Assembly: GCF_011762045.1 (NCBI RefSeq)
Contig: NZ_JAASQS010000005.1
Location: forward strand, 310,001 to 374,000
Length of the DNA: 64,000 nt
Reading direction: 5' to 3'
From: Rhizomicrobium electricum
Lineage (GTDB): Bacteria > Pseudomonadota > Alphaproteobacteria > Micropepsales > Micropepsaceae
Shown: positions 1 through 10,300 of the stretch, one piece after another
How positions within the stretch are numbered: the first letter of the stretch is position 1
Layout of the letters: every line of letters begins with the position of its first letter
Program-made: the position numbers and the translations under genes
Notes under the pieces: model-generated
Told to the model about the DNA's origin: nothing
Database searches by the model: none
The model's input: the letters and a program-made list of their open reading frames with translations, nothing else

Positions 1-1563
1 GCGGGACAGAACGGCTGCCAATACTGGAATCCGTTCTCGACCTCCTTCAAAGGCCAGCCGGTGCTGGGACTGGCGAACCCGAACTATGTTCCCGGCCAGG
101 AGAACCCGCTCGATCTGACGCGCTGGCTGTTCGATCCGCGCGCCACCGATACGATCGCCAGCGACGTCACGCTCGATCTGGTGTTCAGCGGCTCCAGCGG
201 GCTTGCGTTGCCCGGCGGCGACCTAAGCTGGGCGCTCGGCGGACAGTATCGCCATCTCGAAAGCCACCAGAACATTCCCGATCCGGTCTATAACGGCACG
301 CTCGCCTGCCCGTGGCCGTCGAATTTCACCGGCGTCAACGGCGCCGGCTCGACGCCGATGCCGCAAACGCCCGCCTCCAACACCGATCCGAATTATCGCG
401 GCTGCGGGCTCAACGACAGCCCATTCATCCTGTTCTCGACCCAGCCGCCGGTGTCGGCCTCGCGCGCGCAAGGCTCGATCTTCGGCGAGTTGCAGATTCC
501 GGTGCTCGATAATTTGAATTTCCAGATCGGCGGGCGGCACGAGGAATTCGACGGCGGCCTCAAAGCCGACGTGTGGAAGATCGCGGGCAAATGGGACGTG
601 TGGGGACCGCTGTCGCTGCGCGGCTCTTACGGCACCAACTATCAAGCGCCGCCGCTCGGCACCATTCCGGGCAACACCACCATCAACGGCCGCACCTTCG
701 ATGCCGCCAGCGGCAACTGGCTGGCGGGGCGCTTCGTGGTGGCGCCCAATCTGCGCCCCGAAACGGCGAAGTCGTGGAATGTCGGCGCCATCCTGCAAGG
801 CCGTGGCTTTGCCGACGACAATCACTTCCAGATCATCGTCGACTACTTCGATATCCGCACCAAAGGGCAGATCGGCACCATCGCCGAACCGAACGCCATC
901 GCCAATCTGGTGTTCAACGGAGCGGGACACACCATCACGACTTGCGATTCCACGGTGCAGCCGCTCCTCAACCGCATCACCTTCAATGCCGGTTGCGCCG
1001 TCGGCATGAGCGGCAACAACACCTTCTCGATGGTCACCACGCTGACCGGCAACGGGCCGGGGCAAACCACGACCGGTTTCGATCTGCAAAGCGTGTATGA
1101 CATGCCGCTGTGGACCGGCGACCTGACCCTGGCGCTCAACGGCACCTGGGTGACGCAGCTCAAGACCGGCGCGACCTTCCTCGACGGCGTGCAGGTGACA
1201 CCGGCGATGAACCGGCTGGGCAAGCTGAATTTCCAGACCTTCGCCACCTCGGCACCGCGCACGCGCGCCAACGCCAGCATCAACTACGCCCTCGACGAGC
1301 ACAATTTCCGGCTGGCGGTGAATTTCGTTTCGGCGGTGACCGACGACCGCACCGGCACCCAGATCGACGAACACGGCAAGAACTGGATCACCGCCGACTT
1401 CACCTACCGGTATCAGTATGCGGAGAATGTCAGCCTGACGCTGACGGTGCAGAACATTCTCGACCGCGATCCGCCGCTGGTGCAGGAAGAATTCGGCTAC
1501 GACCCGTTCATCGCCGATCCGTTGGGCCGCACCATCGAAATCGGCATCAAGTACGATCTGTGA
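1..1563 (+). CDS. TonB-dependent receptor, C-terminal part (5' end outside window)
   Basis: The reading frame is open from the first base, so the start and the N-terminal signal, TonB box and plug are missing; about 520 C-terminal residues remain. The visible part is an outer-membrane beta-barrel: alternating amphipathic strands, a late segment reading VQNILDRDPP, and an ending DPLGRTIEIGIKYDL typical of the last barrel strands of TonB-dependent siderophore, vitamin or oligosaccharide receptors. Cysteines in extracellular-loop-like stretches could form disulfides. Substrate cannot be read from this part. The gene converges with moaE and their 3' ends overlap by 17 bases, so no dedicated intergenic terminator fits between them. 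Confidence 0.85.
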   Translation, partial: AGQNGCQYWNPFSTSFKGQPVLGLANPNYVPGQENPLDLTRWLFDPRATDTIASDVTLDLVFSGSSGLALPGGDLSWALGGQYRHLESHQNIPDPVYNGTLACPWPSNFTGVNGAGSTPMPQTPASNTDPNYRGCGLNDSPFILFSTQPPVSASRAQGSIFGELQIPVLDNLNFQIGGRHEEFDGGLKADVWKIAGKWDVWGPLSLRGSYGTNYQAPPLGTIPGNTTINGRTFDAASGNWLAGRFVVAPNLRPETAKSWNVGAILQGRGFADDNHFQIIVDYFDIRTKGQIGTIAEPNAIANLVFNGAGHTITTCDSTVQPLLNRITFNAGCAVGMSGNNTFSMVTTLTGNGPGQTTTGFDLQSVYDMPLWTGDLTLALNGTWVTQLKTGATFLDGVQVTPAMNRLGKLNFQTFATSAPRTRANASINYALDEHNFRLAVNFVSAVTDDRTGTQIDEHGKNWITADFTYRYQYAENVSLTLTVQNILDRDPPLVQEEFGYDPFIADPLGRTIEIGIKYDL

Positions 1564-2011
1564 TCTCAGCCGCGGCGCGGCGGGCAATGTCGTCCGCCCG
1601 CGGTTCGATCCAGCGTTCGCCGTTCGGGCCGGTCTCGCGCTTCCACAACGGCGCATCGGTCTTGAGATAGTCCATCAACAGGCGCACGGCCTCGAAGGCG
1701 GCGTCGCGATGCTCCGACAGCGCCACCACCAGCACGATGGGCTCGCCCGGCGTGAGGCGGCCGACGCGGTGGATCACCTTGATATCGGGACACTGGCAGC
1801 GCGCGGCGACATCGGCGGCGAGGCGCGCGATCTCTTTTTCGGTGAAGCCGGGATAGTGATCGAGGAACAATTCGCCGACGCCCTCGCCGTCCGTGCGCTC
1901 GCGGCAGACGCCGGTGAAGCTCACCACCGCCCCGATGTCGCGGCGTCCGGCGGCGAACGCGGCCTCCTCGGCTTGCGGATCGAACGGCTCGGGCGCGAGG
2001 CGGATGTCCAT
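1547..2011 (-). CDS. moaE: Molybdopterin synthase catalytic subunit MoaE
   Basis: The 154-residue product has the usual MoaE length. It transfers sulfur from the MoaD C-terminal thiocarboxylate to cyclic pyranopterin monophosphate to make molybdopterin. Recognisable MoaE features are the early GAVVSFTGVCR segment, the central VIHRVGRLTPGE block and the catalytic-site lysines around DYLKTDAPLWKRE near residues 115-127. It is the last gene of the minus-strand run from narK, one base after moaD. The position implies expression together with the nitrate reductase that needs the cofactor. Confidence 0.93.
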   Translation of the reverse strand: MDIRLAPEPFDPQAEEAAFAAGRRDIGAVVSFTGVCRERTDGEGVGELFLDHYPGFTEKEIARLAADVAARCQCPDIKVIHRVGRLTPGEPIVLVVALSEHRDAAFEAVRLLMDYLKTDAPLWKRETGPNGERWIEPRADDIARRAAAEITDRT

Positions 2012-2012
2012 C

Positions 2013-2258
2013 TCAGCCTCCGCTCATCGGCGGCAGGAACGCGACCTCGTCGCCGTCGCCGATCGGCAGCGCCATGTCGTGCACGATTTCCCGGTTGAGC
2101 ACCACTTGCGTGCGCATGGTTGTCAACGCCTCGCCCAAGGCAGGATCGCAATGCGCCAGCCAATCCTTGAGGTCCGCGAGCGTCATCACATTCGGCGGCG
2201 CGACGAGATCATCGCGCCCTTCGCCGCGGAGCTTGCCGAGGAAAACCAGCTTGACCAT
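2013..2258 (-). CDS. moaD: Molybdopterin synthase sulfur-carrier subunit MoaD
   Basis: This 81-residue ubiquitin-like protein ends in ...FLPPMSGG. The C-terminal Gly-Gly is the site that MoeB adenylates and converts to a thiocarboxylate, so MoaD is the sulfur donor for MoaE. The frame can be extended upstream, but the ATG at 2258 (MVKLVFLGKLRG) gives the normal MoaD length and lies two bases after the moaA stop. It is followed directly by moaE, the partner subunit of the heterotetramer. Confidence 0.92.
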   Translation of the reverse strand: MVKLVFLGKLRGEGRDDLVAPPNVMTLADLKDWLAHCDPALGEALTTMRTQVVLNREIVHDMALPIGDGDEVAFLPPMSGG

Positions 2259-2260
2259 GT

Positions 2261-3280
2261 TCAGCCCCCGGTCATCGACATATGACGCGAAACCGCCGGC
2301 GCGGCGCCGCGTACCGGAAGCTGGAAATCGTGCGCCTTCGGCTTCAGCGCCAGTCCGGCGTCGATGGCGGCGTTGAGCGGCCCGTCGCCTTCGCTCGCGC
2401 GCAGCGGTTCCCGCAAATCCACCGACGCGGAATGACCGACACACATATAGAGCTTGCCGGTGCAGGTGATGCGAACCCGGCGGCAGGCATCGCAGAAATT
2501 GTGACTGAGCGGCGTGATGAACCCCAGCCGCCCGCCGGTCTCGTTCACCCGCACATAGCGCGCCGGACCGCCGGTGCGGTCGGGCAGATCGGTCAAAGTC
2601 CAGAAGGATTCGAGATCGGCGCGGACATCCTTGAGCGACACGAACTGGTCGGTGCGGTCCTGATCGACTTCGCCGATCGGCATGGTTTCGATCAAGGTGA
2701 TGTCGATGCCGCGCGCATGGGCCCAGGCAATCAGGTCGGGGATTTCGGCGGCGTTATCGTTCTTGAGCGCCACGGTGTTGATCTTGACCTTGAGGCCCGC
2801 TGCTTGCGCAGCGGCAATGCCTTCCAGCACCTCATAGAGATGATCGGCCCGCGCGATGCGGGCGAAACCGCTGCGGTCGAGACTGTCGAGCGAAACATTG
2901 ACCCGCTTGACGCCCGCCGCCGCCAATCCCGCGGCATGATCCTTCAGCAGCACGCCGTTGGTGGAGAGGGTCAGCTCCTCCAGCGCGCCGGTGGCGAGAT
3001 GGCGCGACAGGCTCCGCACCAGATCCATCACGCCCTTGCGCACCAGCGGCTCGCCGCCGGTCAATCGCAGCCGCTTGACGCCGCGATGCACGAAGGCGGT
3101 GCACAACCGGTCGAGTTCCTCGAGCGACAGCAAATCCTTGCGCGGCAGGAACTGCATCGCCTCGCGCATGCAATAGGTGCAGCGCAGATTGCAGCGGTCG
3201 GTGACCGAAACGCGCAGATAATCGACCAGACGGCCGAAACCGTCGATCAGGGGCATTCTGTTCAGGAGTTCCAGCGACAT
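2261..3280 (-). CDS. moaA: GTP 3',8-cyclase MoaA (radical SAM)
   Basis: MoaA performs the first step of molybdenum cofactor synthesis, the radical rearrangement of GTP. The 339-residue product has the N-terminal radical-SAM cluster motif C-x3-C-x2-C (CNLRCTYC, residues about 29-36), the glycine-rich [10 protein letters not shown] segment for S-adenosylmethionine, and the second 4Fe-4S cluster region near the C terminus ([14 protein letters not shown]). The C-terminal Gly-Gly essential in MoaA is present (SMTGG). The start chosen is the ATG at 3280, which overlaps the end of mobB by 19 bases. moaC, needed for the next step, is not in the window. Confidence 0.95.
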   Translation of the reverse strand: MSLELLNRMPLIDGFGRLVDYLRVSVTDRCNLRCTYCMREAMQFLPRKDLLSLEELDRLCTAFVHRGVKRLRLTGGEPLVRKGVMDLVRSLSRHLATGALEELTLSTNGVLLKDHAAGLAAAGVKRVNVSLDSLDRSGFARIARADHLYEVLEGIAAAQAAGLKVKINTVALKNDNAAEIPDLIAWAHARGIDITLIETMPIGEVDQDRTDQFVSLKDVRADLESFWTLTDLPDRTGGPARYVRVNETGGRLGFITPLSHNFCDACRRVRITCTGKLYMCVGHSASVDLREPLRASEGDGPLNAAIDAGLALKPKAHDFQLPVRGAAPAVSRHMSMTGG

Positions 3281-3834
3281 GACCGCAACCCTAGCGTATT
3301 CCGCCCGGCGTTTACAGGTACGCTCGCCACATGTTTCGCCCCACACACGAAGTCGGCAATGACCGCGGCGTCGTCGAGCGGCAGAGAAGGATGACCGTGC
3401 GCCAGTGCCGGATCGTCGGTGGCGACGGCGATCACGCTGTCGTCCTCGGCGGCGAGGAATGGCCCGCAGGCGCCGGTGCGCCGGACCTCGATCTTGGCGT
3501 GGGGGCCGTGCTTGAAACCCTCCACCACAACGAGATCGCACAGTGCCAGCTTGGCCAGCAATTCGGCCAGCGACGGTTCCGGCGCGCCGCGGGATTCGTG
3601 CACCAAAGCCCAGCGATGGGCCGAAGCGGCAATCACTTCCTGCGCCCCCGCCGCGCGATGGCGATAGCTGTCCTTGCCGGGATGGTCGATGTCGAAATCG
3701 TGATGGGCGTGCTTGATGGTGGAGACGCGCAGGCCCCGCCCGACCAGTTCCCGCACCAGCTTCTCGACCAGCGTGGTCTTGCCGCTGTTCTTCCAGCCGA
3801 CGATGCCGATCACATTAGCGAAGATCGCGTCCAT
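3262..3834 (-). CDS. mobB: Molybdopterin-guanine dinucleotide biosynthesis adaptor MobB
   Basis: This is a GTP-binding P-loop protein of about 190 residues that assists MobA in attaching GMP to molybdopterin. The Walker A motif GWKNSGKTT is close to the N terminus, followed by the conserved [13 protein letters not shown] block, and [17 protein letters not shown], a MobB signature, occurs mid-protein. The ATG at 3834 ([14 protein letters not shown]) places the P-loop at the expected distance from the N terminus; the longer upstream reading has no family support. It overlaps mobA upstream by 20 bases and moaA downstream by 19. Confidence 0.93.
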   Translation of the reverse strand: MDAIFANVIGIVGWKNSGKTTLVEKLVRELVGRGLRVSTIKHAHHDFDIDHPGKDSYRHRAAGAQEVIAASAHRWALVHESRGAPEPSLAELLAKLALCDLVVVEGFKHGPHAKIEVRRTGACGPFLAAEDDSVIAVATDDPALAHGHPSLPLDDAAVIADFVCGAKHVASVPVNAGRNTLGLRSCRWNS

Positions 3835-4429
3835 GCCACCAGCTTTCGAACACGGCGAGGTCTTCCCGCGTGTTGATGTTGAAAAACGCATCGCCGTTGG
3901 GGCCGTCGCGGTAATCGGAAAAATCCGGCAAGGCGCAACTCAGAATCCCGCCCACGGCGCGCAAGCGGCGCATGCCGCCCGCGTAGGCTTCCTCAATGCG
4001 GCTGAGCGCGGCGGTGCGGACCAGCGCAAAAGTATGATGCACCTGCCCGTCGTGCCGCGCCATGACACAATCGACGCCGCCGGTCATCGCGGCCCGCAGC
4101 CGGCCGACGGTATCGAGGGGAAAATGCGGCGTGTCGCACGCGAACGTCGCCATCAGCGAAATGCCTTCCGCCTTTGCCCAGCGCAGTCCGGCGATCCAGC
4201 CGGCCAGCGGACCCTCGCCTGCCGCCCGGTCAGGAACGACGGTCAGTCCGGTTGCCGCCGCGTCGTCGGCCGCATTGAGGACCAGGAGATCGACCTGGGG
4301 CGCTGCGCGCGCGGCGACATGAGCAACGATGGCGCGGCCGTCGAGAGCAACCAGCGCCTTGTTGGTGCCGAAGCGCTTGGAGGCGCCTCCGGCCAGTATT
4401 ACGCCCAACGTTGCTCCCGCCCCCGCCAT
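3815..4429 (-). CDS. mobA: Molybdenum cofactor guanylyltransferase MobA
   Basis: MobA transfers GMP from GTP to Mo-molybdopterin, producing the bis-MGD cofactor used by NarG and NasA, both encoded in this window. The 204-residue product starts with the nucleotidyltransferase signature GVILAGGASKRFGTNKAL. It has an aspartate-containing block FACDTPHFPLD and the C-terminal FFNINTREDL motif characteristic of MobA. The ATG at 4429 puts the signature at the extreme N terminus, as in the family. It lies four bases after narI, which ties cofactor maturation to the reductase operon. Confidence 0.93.
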   Translation of the reverse strand: MAGAGATLGVILAGGASKRFGTNKALVALDGRAIVAHVAARAAPQVDLLVLNAADDAAATGLTVVPDRAAGEGPLAGWIAGLRWAKAEGISLMATFACDTPHFPLDTVGRLRAAMTGGVDCVMARHDGQVHHTFALVRTAALSRIEEAYAGGMRRLRAVGGILSCALPDFSDYRDGPNGDAFFNINTREDLAVFESWWHGRDLR

Positions 4430-4433
4430 GCGC

Positions 4434-5117
4434 TTACCGGGACCGCCGGGCGCGTACGATCTGATAGCCCTGGCGGCCGACATACCAGATCGGCGCGCTC
4501 CAAACGTGCACGAAACGGGTGAAGGGGAAGACCAGGAAGATGCTCATGCCGAGCACGAGGTGCATCTTGAAGACGATCGATACGTCGGCGACGAAGTCGG
4601 CAGCGCCGCCGCGGAAGGTCACGACATGCTGCGCCCAGTTCATCAACTTCACCATTTCCGAACCGTCGAGGTGCTGGGCGGAGACCGCGATGGTGCAGAG
4701 GCCGAGCGTCAACTGCACCAGGAGAAGAAACAGCACCGCAATATCGCCGAACGACGACGTCTTGCGGATGCGGGAGTCGGACAGGCGGCGGTGCAACAAC
4801 AGCACCAGTCCGATATAGCAGAACACGCCGGCGACACCGCCGACACTCATCGCCATCAACTGCTTGAAGGTGTGCGAGATGCCGAGCGCCTCCCACACCA
4901 CGACCGGCGTCAGCAGGCCGACGATGTGGCCGCCGAGAATGGTCAGGATGCCGAGATGGAACAAGTTCGAACCCCAGCGCAACTGGCCGCGGCGCAGCAA
5001 TTGGCTCGACTGACTGCGCCAGGTGTATTGGCCGCGCTCGAAGCGATAAAGGCTACCGACCAGAAACACCGTCAGGCAGATATAAGGGTATAGTCCGAAG
5101 AAGAACGTGTTGATCAT
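4434..5117 (-). CDS. narI: Respiratory nitrate reductase gamma subunit (diheme cytochrome b) NarI
   Basis: This 227-residue membrane subunit oxidises quinol and passes electrons to NarH. Five hydrophobic spans are visible. Candidate heme ligands are a histidine pair ten residues apart (FHLGILTILGGH) and later histidines in WAQHVVTF and FKMHLVLG. The start ATG at 5117 overlaps the narJ stop as TGATG, implying translational coupling, and MINTFFFGLYPYI is the normal NarI beginning. It sits in the order G-H-J-I typical of membrane-bound Nar operons. Confidence 0.95.
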   Translation of the reverse strand: MINTFFFGLYPYICLTVFLVGSLYRFERGQYTWRSQSSQLLRRGQLRWGSNLFHLGILTILGGHIVGLLTPVVVWEALGISHTFKQLMAMSVGGVAGVFCYIGLVLLLHRRLSDSRIRKTSSFGDIAVLFLLLVQLTLGLCTIAVSAQHLDGSEMVKLMNWAQHVVTFRGGAADFVADVSIVFKMHLVLGMSIFLVFPFTRFVHVWSAPIWYVGRQGYQIVRARRSR

Positions 5118-5785
5118 CACACCCTCGCTGCCGGACGCGCCGACGGACATCCGGTTTCACCGAAGCCGCCGGGGCCGAATTGCACTTCCGTTTCCTGCCA
5201 GACGCGATCGAGCGCCGCGAGATCGGACGGATCGTCGATTTCGGCCTTGCGCATCGCCGCCAATTGGTCCGCTTCCGGCTCGCGCTGGCCCAATTCCTCC
5301 AGCGCGGCGAAGACCGGCGCGTAGACGCTGCCGCGCTCGTGCAGGCGTTCCCGCAAGGCGCGCAGAACATGCGCGGCGTCACCGAGCAATTGCCGCGCCT
5401 CCTCTTCCGGGCGCTGCGACAGGAATTCGAGCAGCAGCGGCAGGTAATCCGGCAGTTCGTTGCTGGCGATATCGAGACCGGCATCGCGATAACGCTGGCG
5501 CAAGTTCACCATTGCTTGACCGCGGTCGCGGGATTCGCCGTAGACGTGCTCGAACAGATGTAGCGACAGCGAGCGCGAGCGGTCGAACAGATCGACATAG
5601 CGCGCCTGGGAGTCGATCAGATCGCGGCCGCTGAGGTCGAGCGCCAGCCCGACCAGACCGCGCCGGACAGTCTCCGACAGACCCATCGTCTGAAGCGCGA
5701 TGCCCGCGATTTCCGCCGCGCCCGCCTGCAGATCTTCGGTCGGGTACGACAGCAGCGCGCTCAGGAGTTTGTAGGACGATGCCAT
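5117..5785 (-). CDS. narJ: Nitrate reductase molybdenum cofactor assembly chaperone NarJ
   Basis: This is a 222-residue all-helical chaperone of the TorD/DmsD/NarJ family. It binds apo-NarG and is needed for Mo-bis-MGD insertion and membrane attachment, but is not part of the final enzyme. The N-terminal KLLSALLSYPTEDL and the central block SLHLFEHVYGESRDRGQAM match NarJ, while the C-terminal tail is divergent. The start chosen is the ATG at 5785, one base downstream of the narH stop; longer upstream readings run into narH. It overlaps narI at its 3' end. Confidence 0.93.
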   Translation of the reverse strand: MASSYKLLSALLSYPTEDLQAGAAEIAGIALQTMGLSETVRRGLVGLALDLSGRDLIDSQARYVDLFDRSRSLSLHLFEHVYGESRDRGQAMVNLRQRYRDAGLDIASNELPDYLPLLLEFLSQRPEEEARQLLGDAAHVLRALRERLHERGSVYAPVFAALEELGQREPEADQLAAMRKAEIDDPSDLAALDRVWQETEVQFGPGGFGETGCPSARPAARV

Positions 5786-5786
5786 C

Positions 5787-7313
5787 TCAGCCTCCCTTTC
5801 GCGAGGTCGTGAACAGGGTTGCGGGGCCCTTCTTGGCATCGGAATGACCGCCGGAATGACCCGAGCAGCCGTCGCCGAAGGTGAAGCCGCAACTGCCGCG
5901 CAGGTCGTAGGCATCTTCGGTCAATTCGCGATGCGAGGTGGGAATGACAAAGCGGTCTTCGTAGTTCGCAATCGCCATATAGCGGTACATTTCCTCGATC
6001 GCTTCCGGCGTCAGCCCGACGCGGGTCGCCACACCCGCATCGGCGGCGCCATCGACCGTCTTGCCGCGCATATAGGCGCGCATCGCCAGCATGCGCTCGA
6101 GCGCGTTCACCACCGGCGCTTCGTTGCCGGCCGTCAGCAGATTGGCGAGGTACTTCACCGGAATGCGCAGCGAACGGACGTCGGGCAGATCGTTCTCGAT
6201 GTCGATCTCGCCGCGGGCAGCGGCCGATTGGATCGGCGACAGCGGCGGCACGTACCAGACCATCGGCAGCGTGCGATACTCCGGATGCAGCGGGAACGCG
6301 ACCTTCCATTCCATCGCCAGCTTCCACACCGGCGACTTCTTGGCGGATTCGATCCACGCTTCAGGCACGCCATCGGCCGCGGCCTGGGCCTGCACCTTGG
6401 GATCGTTGGGATCGAGGAATACAGAAAGCTGGCTCTCGTAAAGATCGCCCTCGTCCGGCGCGGACGCAGCTTCGGAGATGCGGTCGGCGTCGTAGAGCAC
6501 CACGCCGAGATAACGGATGCGGCCGACGCAGGTTTCCGAGCACACCGTCGGCAAACCGGCTTCGAGACGCGGATAACACAGCGTGCACTTTTCCGATTTG
6601 CCGGATTGCCAGTTGTAATAGATCTTCTTGTAGGGGCAGCCCGACACGCACATGCGCCAGCCGCGGCACTTGTCCTGATCGATCAGGACGACGCCGTCTT
6701 CCTCGCGCTTGTAGATGGCGCCCGACGGGCATACCGCGACGCACGTCGGGTTGAGGCAATGCTCGCACAGGCGCGGCAGGTACATCATGAAGGTGTTTTC
6801 GAATTCACCCTGGATCGCCTTCTCGATGCCTTCGAAATTGGCATCCTTGGAGCGCTTGGCGAATTCGCCGCCGAGGATTTCCTCCCAGTTGGGACCGCCC
6901 TCGATCTTCTCCATGCGTTCGCCGGTGATCAGCGAGCGCGGCCGCGCCGTCGGCATCGCCTTGGAGGCCGGCGAATTCTGCAGATGCTCGTAATCGAAGG
7001 TGAACGGCTCGTAGTAGTCGTCAATCTGCGGCAGATCGGGATTGGCGAAGATTTTCGACAACACCTTCAGCTTGCCGCCCATTTTCGGCTTGAGGTTGCC
7101 GCCGGCGTCAAGCTCCCAGCCGCCGTTCCATTTCTCCTGGTTTTCCCATTCCTTGGGAAAGCCGACACCCGGCTTGGATTCGACATTGTTGAACCACGCG
7201 TATTCGACGCCTTCGCGCGAGGTCCAGACGTTCTTGCAGGTCACCGAACAGGTGTGGCACCCGATGCACTTGTCGAGATTCAGCACCATCGCGATTTGAG
7301 CCCGTATTTTCAT
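5787..7313 (-). CDS. narH: Respiratory nitrate reductase beta subunit (iron-sulfur) NarH
   Basis: This 508-residue subunit relays electrons from NarI hemes to NarG through four iron-sulfur clusters. Four cysteine groups are visible: CIGCHTCSVTC near residue 16, CEHCLNPTCVAVCPSG, CRGWRMCVSGCPYKK and CTLCYPRLEAGLPTVC. The tryptophan in CRGW replaces a cysteine and marks the 3Fe-4S site, as in known NarH. Its ATG at 7313 overlaps the narG stop as TAATG. It lacks a signal peptide, consistent with the cytoplasmic-facing enzyme. Confidence 0.97.
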   Translation of the reverse strand: MKIRAQIAMVLNLDKCIGCHTCSVTCKNVWTSREGVEYAWFNNVESKPGVGFPKEWENQEKWNGGWELDAGGNLKPKMGGKLKVLSKIFANPDLPQIDDYYEPFTFDYEHLQNSPASKAMPTARPRSLITGERMEKIEGGPNWEEILGGEFAKRSKDANFEGIEKAIQGEFENTFMMYLPRLCEHCLNPTCVAVCPSGAIYKREEDGVVLIDQDKCRGWRMCVSGCPYKKIYYNWQSGKSEKCTLCYPRLEAGLPTVCSETCVGRIRYLGVVLYDADRISEAASAPDEGDLYESQLSVFLDPNDPKVQAQAAADGVPEAWIESAKKSPVWKLAMEWKVAFPLHPEYRTLPMVWYVPPLSPIQSAAARGEIDIENDLPDVRSLRIPVKYLANLLTAGNEAPVVNALERMLAMRAYMRGKTVDGAADAGVATRVGLTPEAIEEMYRYMAIANYEDRFVIPTSHRELTEDAYDLRGSCGFTFGDGCSGHSGGHSDAKKGPATLFTTSRKGG

Positions 7314-10300
7314 TACACGGCCTCCACCGCTGTTTCTTCCATCCAGTCGACTTTCGAAAGTTTTCGCACAATCACAAACTCGTCGCGATTGGAGCCCACG
7401 GTGCCGTAGTAATTGAAGCCGTAGCTCTGCTGGGCGTAGCCGCCGATCATGTGGGTCGGCTTCAGCACGGTGCGCGTCACCGAGTTGTGGATGCCGCCGC
7501 GGGTGCCGGTGATTTCCGAGCCCGGCATGTTCACGATCTTCTCCTGGGCGTGGTACATCATCACCATGCCCTCGGGCACACGCTGCGAAACCACCGCCCG
7601 CGCCACCAGCGCACCGTTGGCGTTGTAGGCTTCGATCCAATCGTTATCGACGATGTCGGCTTTCCTGGCGTCGATCTCGCTCATCCACACAATGGGGCCG
7701 CCGCGCGACAAGGTCAGCATCAACAGGTTGTCGGTGTAGGTGGAGTGGATGCCCCACTTCTGATGCGGCGTGATGAAATTGAGCACGACCTGCTTGTGGC
7801 CGTTTTCCTTGGTGTCGATGATCGGCTTGATCGTCTTGGTGTCGATGGGCGGACGATAGACGACCATCTGCTCGCCGAATGCCGTCATCCAGGGATGATC
7901 CTGGAACAGCTGCTGGCGGCCGGTAATGGTGCGCCACGGGATCAGTTCGTGCACATTGGTATAGCCGGCGTTGTAGCAGACCTTCTCGGACTCGATGCCC
8001 GACCAGGTCGGCGACGAGATGATCTTCTTCGGCTGAGCCTGAATGTCGCGATAGCGGATCTTCTCGTCTTCCTTGGCGGCGGCGAGATGGGTGTGATCGC
8101 GGCCGGTCGCCTGCCCTAGCGCAGCCCAAGCGCGCACCGCCACTTCGCCGTTGGTCTCCGGCGCCAGCGACAGGATGACTTCGGTGGCGTCGATGTCGGT
8201 GTCGATCCGCGGCAGACCCTTGGCGGGACCTTCGCCGACGATGCCATTGAGCTTGCCGATCAGATCGACTTCATGCTCGGTCTTCCAGGCGATACCTTTG
8301 CCGCCGTTGCCGATGGAGGTCATCAATGGCCCGAGGGCGGTGAAGCGGGCATAGACGTTGGGATAATCGCGCTCGACCACAGTAATGCTTGCCATGGTTT
8401 TGCCCGGCAGTGGTTCGGTTTCGCCGCGGCCCCAATCTTTCACGCCCAACGCCTGACCGAGTTCGCCGGGCGTGTCGTGCTGCAGCGGAACCAGGACGAC
8501 GTCCTTTTCCTTGCCGAGTACTTCCTGCGCGATGGCCGAGAACGTTTTGGCGAGGCCTTTGTAGATTTCCCAGTCGCTCTTGCTTTCCCACACCGGATCG
8601 ACCGCGGCCGACAACGGGTGGATGAAGGGATGCATGTCGGAAGTGTTGAGATCGTTCTTCTCGTACCAGCTCGCAGTCGGCAGCACGATGTCGGAGTAAA
8701 CGCAGGTCGTGGACATACGGAAGTCGAGCGTGACGACCAGATCAAGTTTTCCTTCCGGCGCCTGATCGTGCCAGACGACGTCGGACGGCTTCTGCTCGCC
8801 GGTTTCGCCGAGGTCCTTGCCCTGAATGCCGTGCGTGGTGCCGAGCAAGTGCTTGAGGAAGTACTCGTGACCCTTGCCGCTGGAGCCGAGGATATTGGAG
8901 CGCCAGACAAACAGATTGCGCGGCCAGTTGGCCGGATTGTCGGGATCGAGACACGACAGTTTCAGATCGCCCGACGCGAGACCGTCGCGGACATAATCCT
9001 TGGCGTCCTTGCCGGCCGCTTCGGCGGCGCGGGCGACCTCGAGCGGATTGGTCTGCAATTGCGGCGCCGACGGCAGCCAGCCCATGCGCTCGGCACGAAC
9101 GTTGAAATCGATCAGACTGCCGGACCATTCCTTCTTGTCGGCCAGCGGCGACAGGATTTCATTGACCGCCAGCGTTTCGTAGCGCCACTGATCGCTGTGG
9201 GCATACCAATATGAGGTCGCATTCATCTGGCGCGGCGGACGCGCCCAATCGAGCGCAAACGCCAGCGGCAACCAGCCGGTCTGCGGCCTGAGTTTTTCCT
9301 GGCCGACATAATGCGACCAGCCGCCGCCTTCCTGGCCGACGCAGCCGCACATCACCAGCATGTTGATGATGCCGCGGTAGTTCATGTCCATGTGGTACCA
9401 GTGATTGATACCGGCACCGAGAATGACCATCGACTTGCCATTGGTCTTCTCGGCGTTCTTGGCGAAAGCGCGCGCGGTGGCGATCACCTGCGAGCGCGGC
9501 ACACCGGTGATCCTCTCCTGCCACGCTGGCGTATAGGGCACATCGTCGTCGAAGCTCTGGGCGACATTCGCACCGCCGAGACCGCGGTCGACGCCGTAAT
9601 TGGCGCACAACAGATCGAACACGGTGGTGACATAGACCTCGCCGTCGGCAAGCCTGATTTTGCGCACCGGGACATGGCGCGGCAGCACCTCGTCGTGATC
9701 GGTGCCGGTGAAATAGTCGTGATGCTGGCCGCCGAAATACGGGAACGCGACCGGCAACACGTCGTCGCGGCTATCAATGGTCGAAAGCGTCAGCGGCGTA
9801 TCGGTGCCGGCGGCCTTCTCTTCCAGATTCCATTTGCCCTTTTCGCCCCAGCGGAAACCGATGGAGCCGTTGGGAACTACCGCGGCACCGCTCTGATCGA
9901 AGGCGACCGTCTTCCAATCGGGATTGTTGCTCTCGCCGAGACCGCCGTCGAAATCGCTGGCGCGGACCAGACGCTCGGGCACATAGCGGCCGTTCTTTTC
10001 GATAAGGCGCACCAGGAACGGCATATCGCTGTAGCGACGGCAATAGTCGGTGAAGTACGTCACCTGCCGGTCGATATGGAATTCCTTGAGGATGACATGG
10101 CCGAATGCCATCGCCAGCGCGCTGTCGGTGCCCTGCTTGGGATGCAGCCAGAGATCGCCGAACTTCGCCGCTTCGGAATAGTCGGGCGATATCACCACGC
10201 TCTTGGTGCCGCGATAACGCGCCTCGGTATAGAAATGCGCATCGGGCGTGCGGGTCTGGGGAACGTTCGAGCCCCACAAGAGCAGGAACCCGGCATTGTA

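Noticed and set aside
223..1656. Long open frame on the minus strand opposite the TonB receptor
   Set aside because: Arg/Ala/Gly-rich translation without any family motif; the plus strand carries a clear receptor barrel.
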